DNA from: Hallerella sp963597395
GTDB taxonomy: Bacteria; Fibrobacterota; Fibrobacteria; Fibrobacterales; Fibrobacteraceae
DNA length: 7,295 bases
Direction: 5' to 3'
NCBI GenBank assembly: GCA_963597395.1
Contig: CAVBPX010000082.1
Span: 1 to 7,295, forward strand
In this document: positions 6,996-7,295 of the stretch, one piece after another
Layout: every line of letters begins with the position of its first letter
Numbering within the stretch: position 1 is the stretch's first letter
The notes under the pieces: model-generated
What the model saw: only the letters and a program-made list of their open reading frames with translations
What the model was told of the DNA's origin: nothing
The model's database searches: none
Program-made: the position numbers and the translations under genes

Positions 6996-7295
6996 GTGCG
7001 CAAAATATGTACATTTCTCTCTTTCATTGTCGATCGCCTGTTTTTGGGATGTGTTGAGGGAAAAATCGAACGTTTTCCTTTTCTTAGAATGAATTTTCTG
7101 ACCCCATCCGATATCGATAGCGGCCAGTTTAACTTGGACGATGAACGGGTATGCGTTGAAAAGGCTGCAACTGTCGAAGGACTATTCGAAAACCGTCTTG
7201 ACGCTTCGCGCTGGCAGTCATTCAAAGAGCCAAATACCGAGAGTATTCGCCACTTTTCATTCCTGCCATCGCTTGGTCTCACTCAAATTTTCTTT
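6996..7295 (+). CDS. Second small lipoprotein, paralogue of the first; partial, runs off the window
   Basis: A GTG start with AGAGGTG upstream opens a frame that stays open for 100 codons to the window edge. It encodes a lipoprotein-type N terminus (MRKICTFLSF..., lipobox L17-G18-C19), though Asp13-Arg14 interrupt the hydrophobic core, which is odd for a signal peptide and may mean that it is decaying. The mature part carries NFLTPSDIDSGQFNL (33-47), matching the first lipoprotein residue for residue in the spacing NFLTxxxxDSxxFxL. That match in the predicted frame is the main reason to call it a gene, against a 105-codon minus-strand frame over the same bases. The last ten codons (PSLGLTQIFF) lie inside the terminal inverted repeat, so the natural C terminus may have been replaced by repeat sequence. 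Function is unknown. Confidence 0.65.
   Translation, partial: MRKICTFLSFIVDRLFLGCVEGKIERFPFLRMNFLTPSDIDSGQFNLDDERVCVEKAATVEGLFENRLDASRWQSFKEPNTESIRHFSFLPSLGLTQIFF
7265..7295 (-). repeat. Inverted copy of the left-edge repeat at the right edge
   Basis: The last 31 bases are the exact reverse complement of 23-53. A second shared block, cttcgcgctgg at 7204-7214, is the complement of 67-77, but it is separated by 50 bases here against 13 on the left. The repeat therefore probably starts earlier and differs internally, and it is cut off by the window edge. Confidence 0.85.

Noticed and set aside
6965..7282. Minus-strand frame of 105 codons at the right end
   Set aside because: The plus-strand GTG frame over the same bases has a ribosome-binding site, a lipobox and the signature shared with the first lipoprotein; the minus-strand product shows no such support.
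1..7295. The window as a single composite transposon bounded by 31-bp terminal inverted repeats
   Set aside because: No transposase or integrase is encoded, and the repeat continues beyond the matching part on the left and is cut by the edge on the right; a contig ending in a dispersed repeat is simpler.

Overview
The window looks like a piece of a Fibrobacter-type genome, that is, a cellulolytic gut bacterium of the Fibrobacterota. I infer this from a lipid-anchored GH5 cellulase with long Ser-rich linkers of the type this group uses, a very large secreted multidomain protein ending in a beta-solenoid-like domain, and small lipoproteins beside it. The taxonomy rests on style and recalled families, not on a marker gene. 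The unusual length and the matching inverted repeat at both ends suggest a short contig broken at a dispersed repeat.

Layout: positions 1-116 hold a repeat bounded by perfect 14-bp inverted arms. It is followed by a clear Rho-independent terminator (121-151) for the minus-strand GH5 cellulase gene (170-2092). A 400-bp divergent intergenic region (2093-2492) carries promoter-like boxes for both directions and what looks like a decayed, frameshifted small gene (2288-2496). From 2489 to 6190 a single plus-strand frame encodes about 1,230 residues: CBM3-like N-terminal module, FN3-like module, a Lys/Trp-rich amphipathic segment, a papain-like (C39/C70-like) cysteine-peptidase domain, two clusters of calcium-binding DxDGDG loops, and a C-terminal beta-solenoid-like domain (DUF7305-like). 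Its signal peptide lies in another frame starting at 2493, so the gene is frameshifted near its 5' end or the assembly has an indel there.

Downstream comes a lipoprotein gene (6183-6776) that overlaps the big gene by 8 bp. Two bases after its stop begins an orphan copy of the big protein's C-terminal end (6779-6991), followed by a second lipoprotein gene (GTG start at 6996) that runs off the window. The two lipoproteins share an ungapped NFLTxxxxDSxxFxL signature, so they are paralogues. The locus therefore contains two tandem [solenoid end - variable tail - lipoprotein] units, the second missing the rest of its large gene. This resembles the displaced orphan-tip arrangement of Rhs/CDI polymorphic toxins, or a collapsed tandem array. 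It is the most interesting structure here. The last 31 bp (7265-7295) are an exact inverted copy of 23-53.

Functionally, the cellulase is a conventional surface enzyme for beta-glucan breakdown. The big protein plus lipoprotein could be a surface or secreted adhesin/protease with a lipid-anchored partner; its exact job cannot be settled from sequence.
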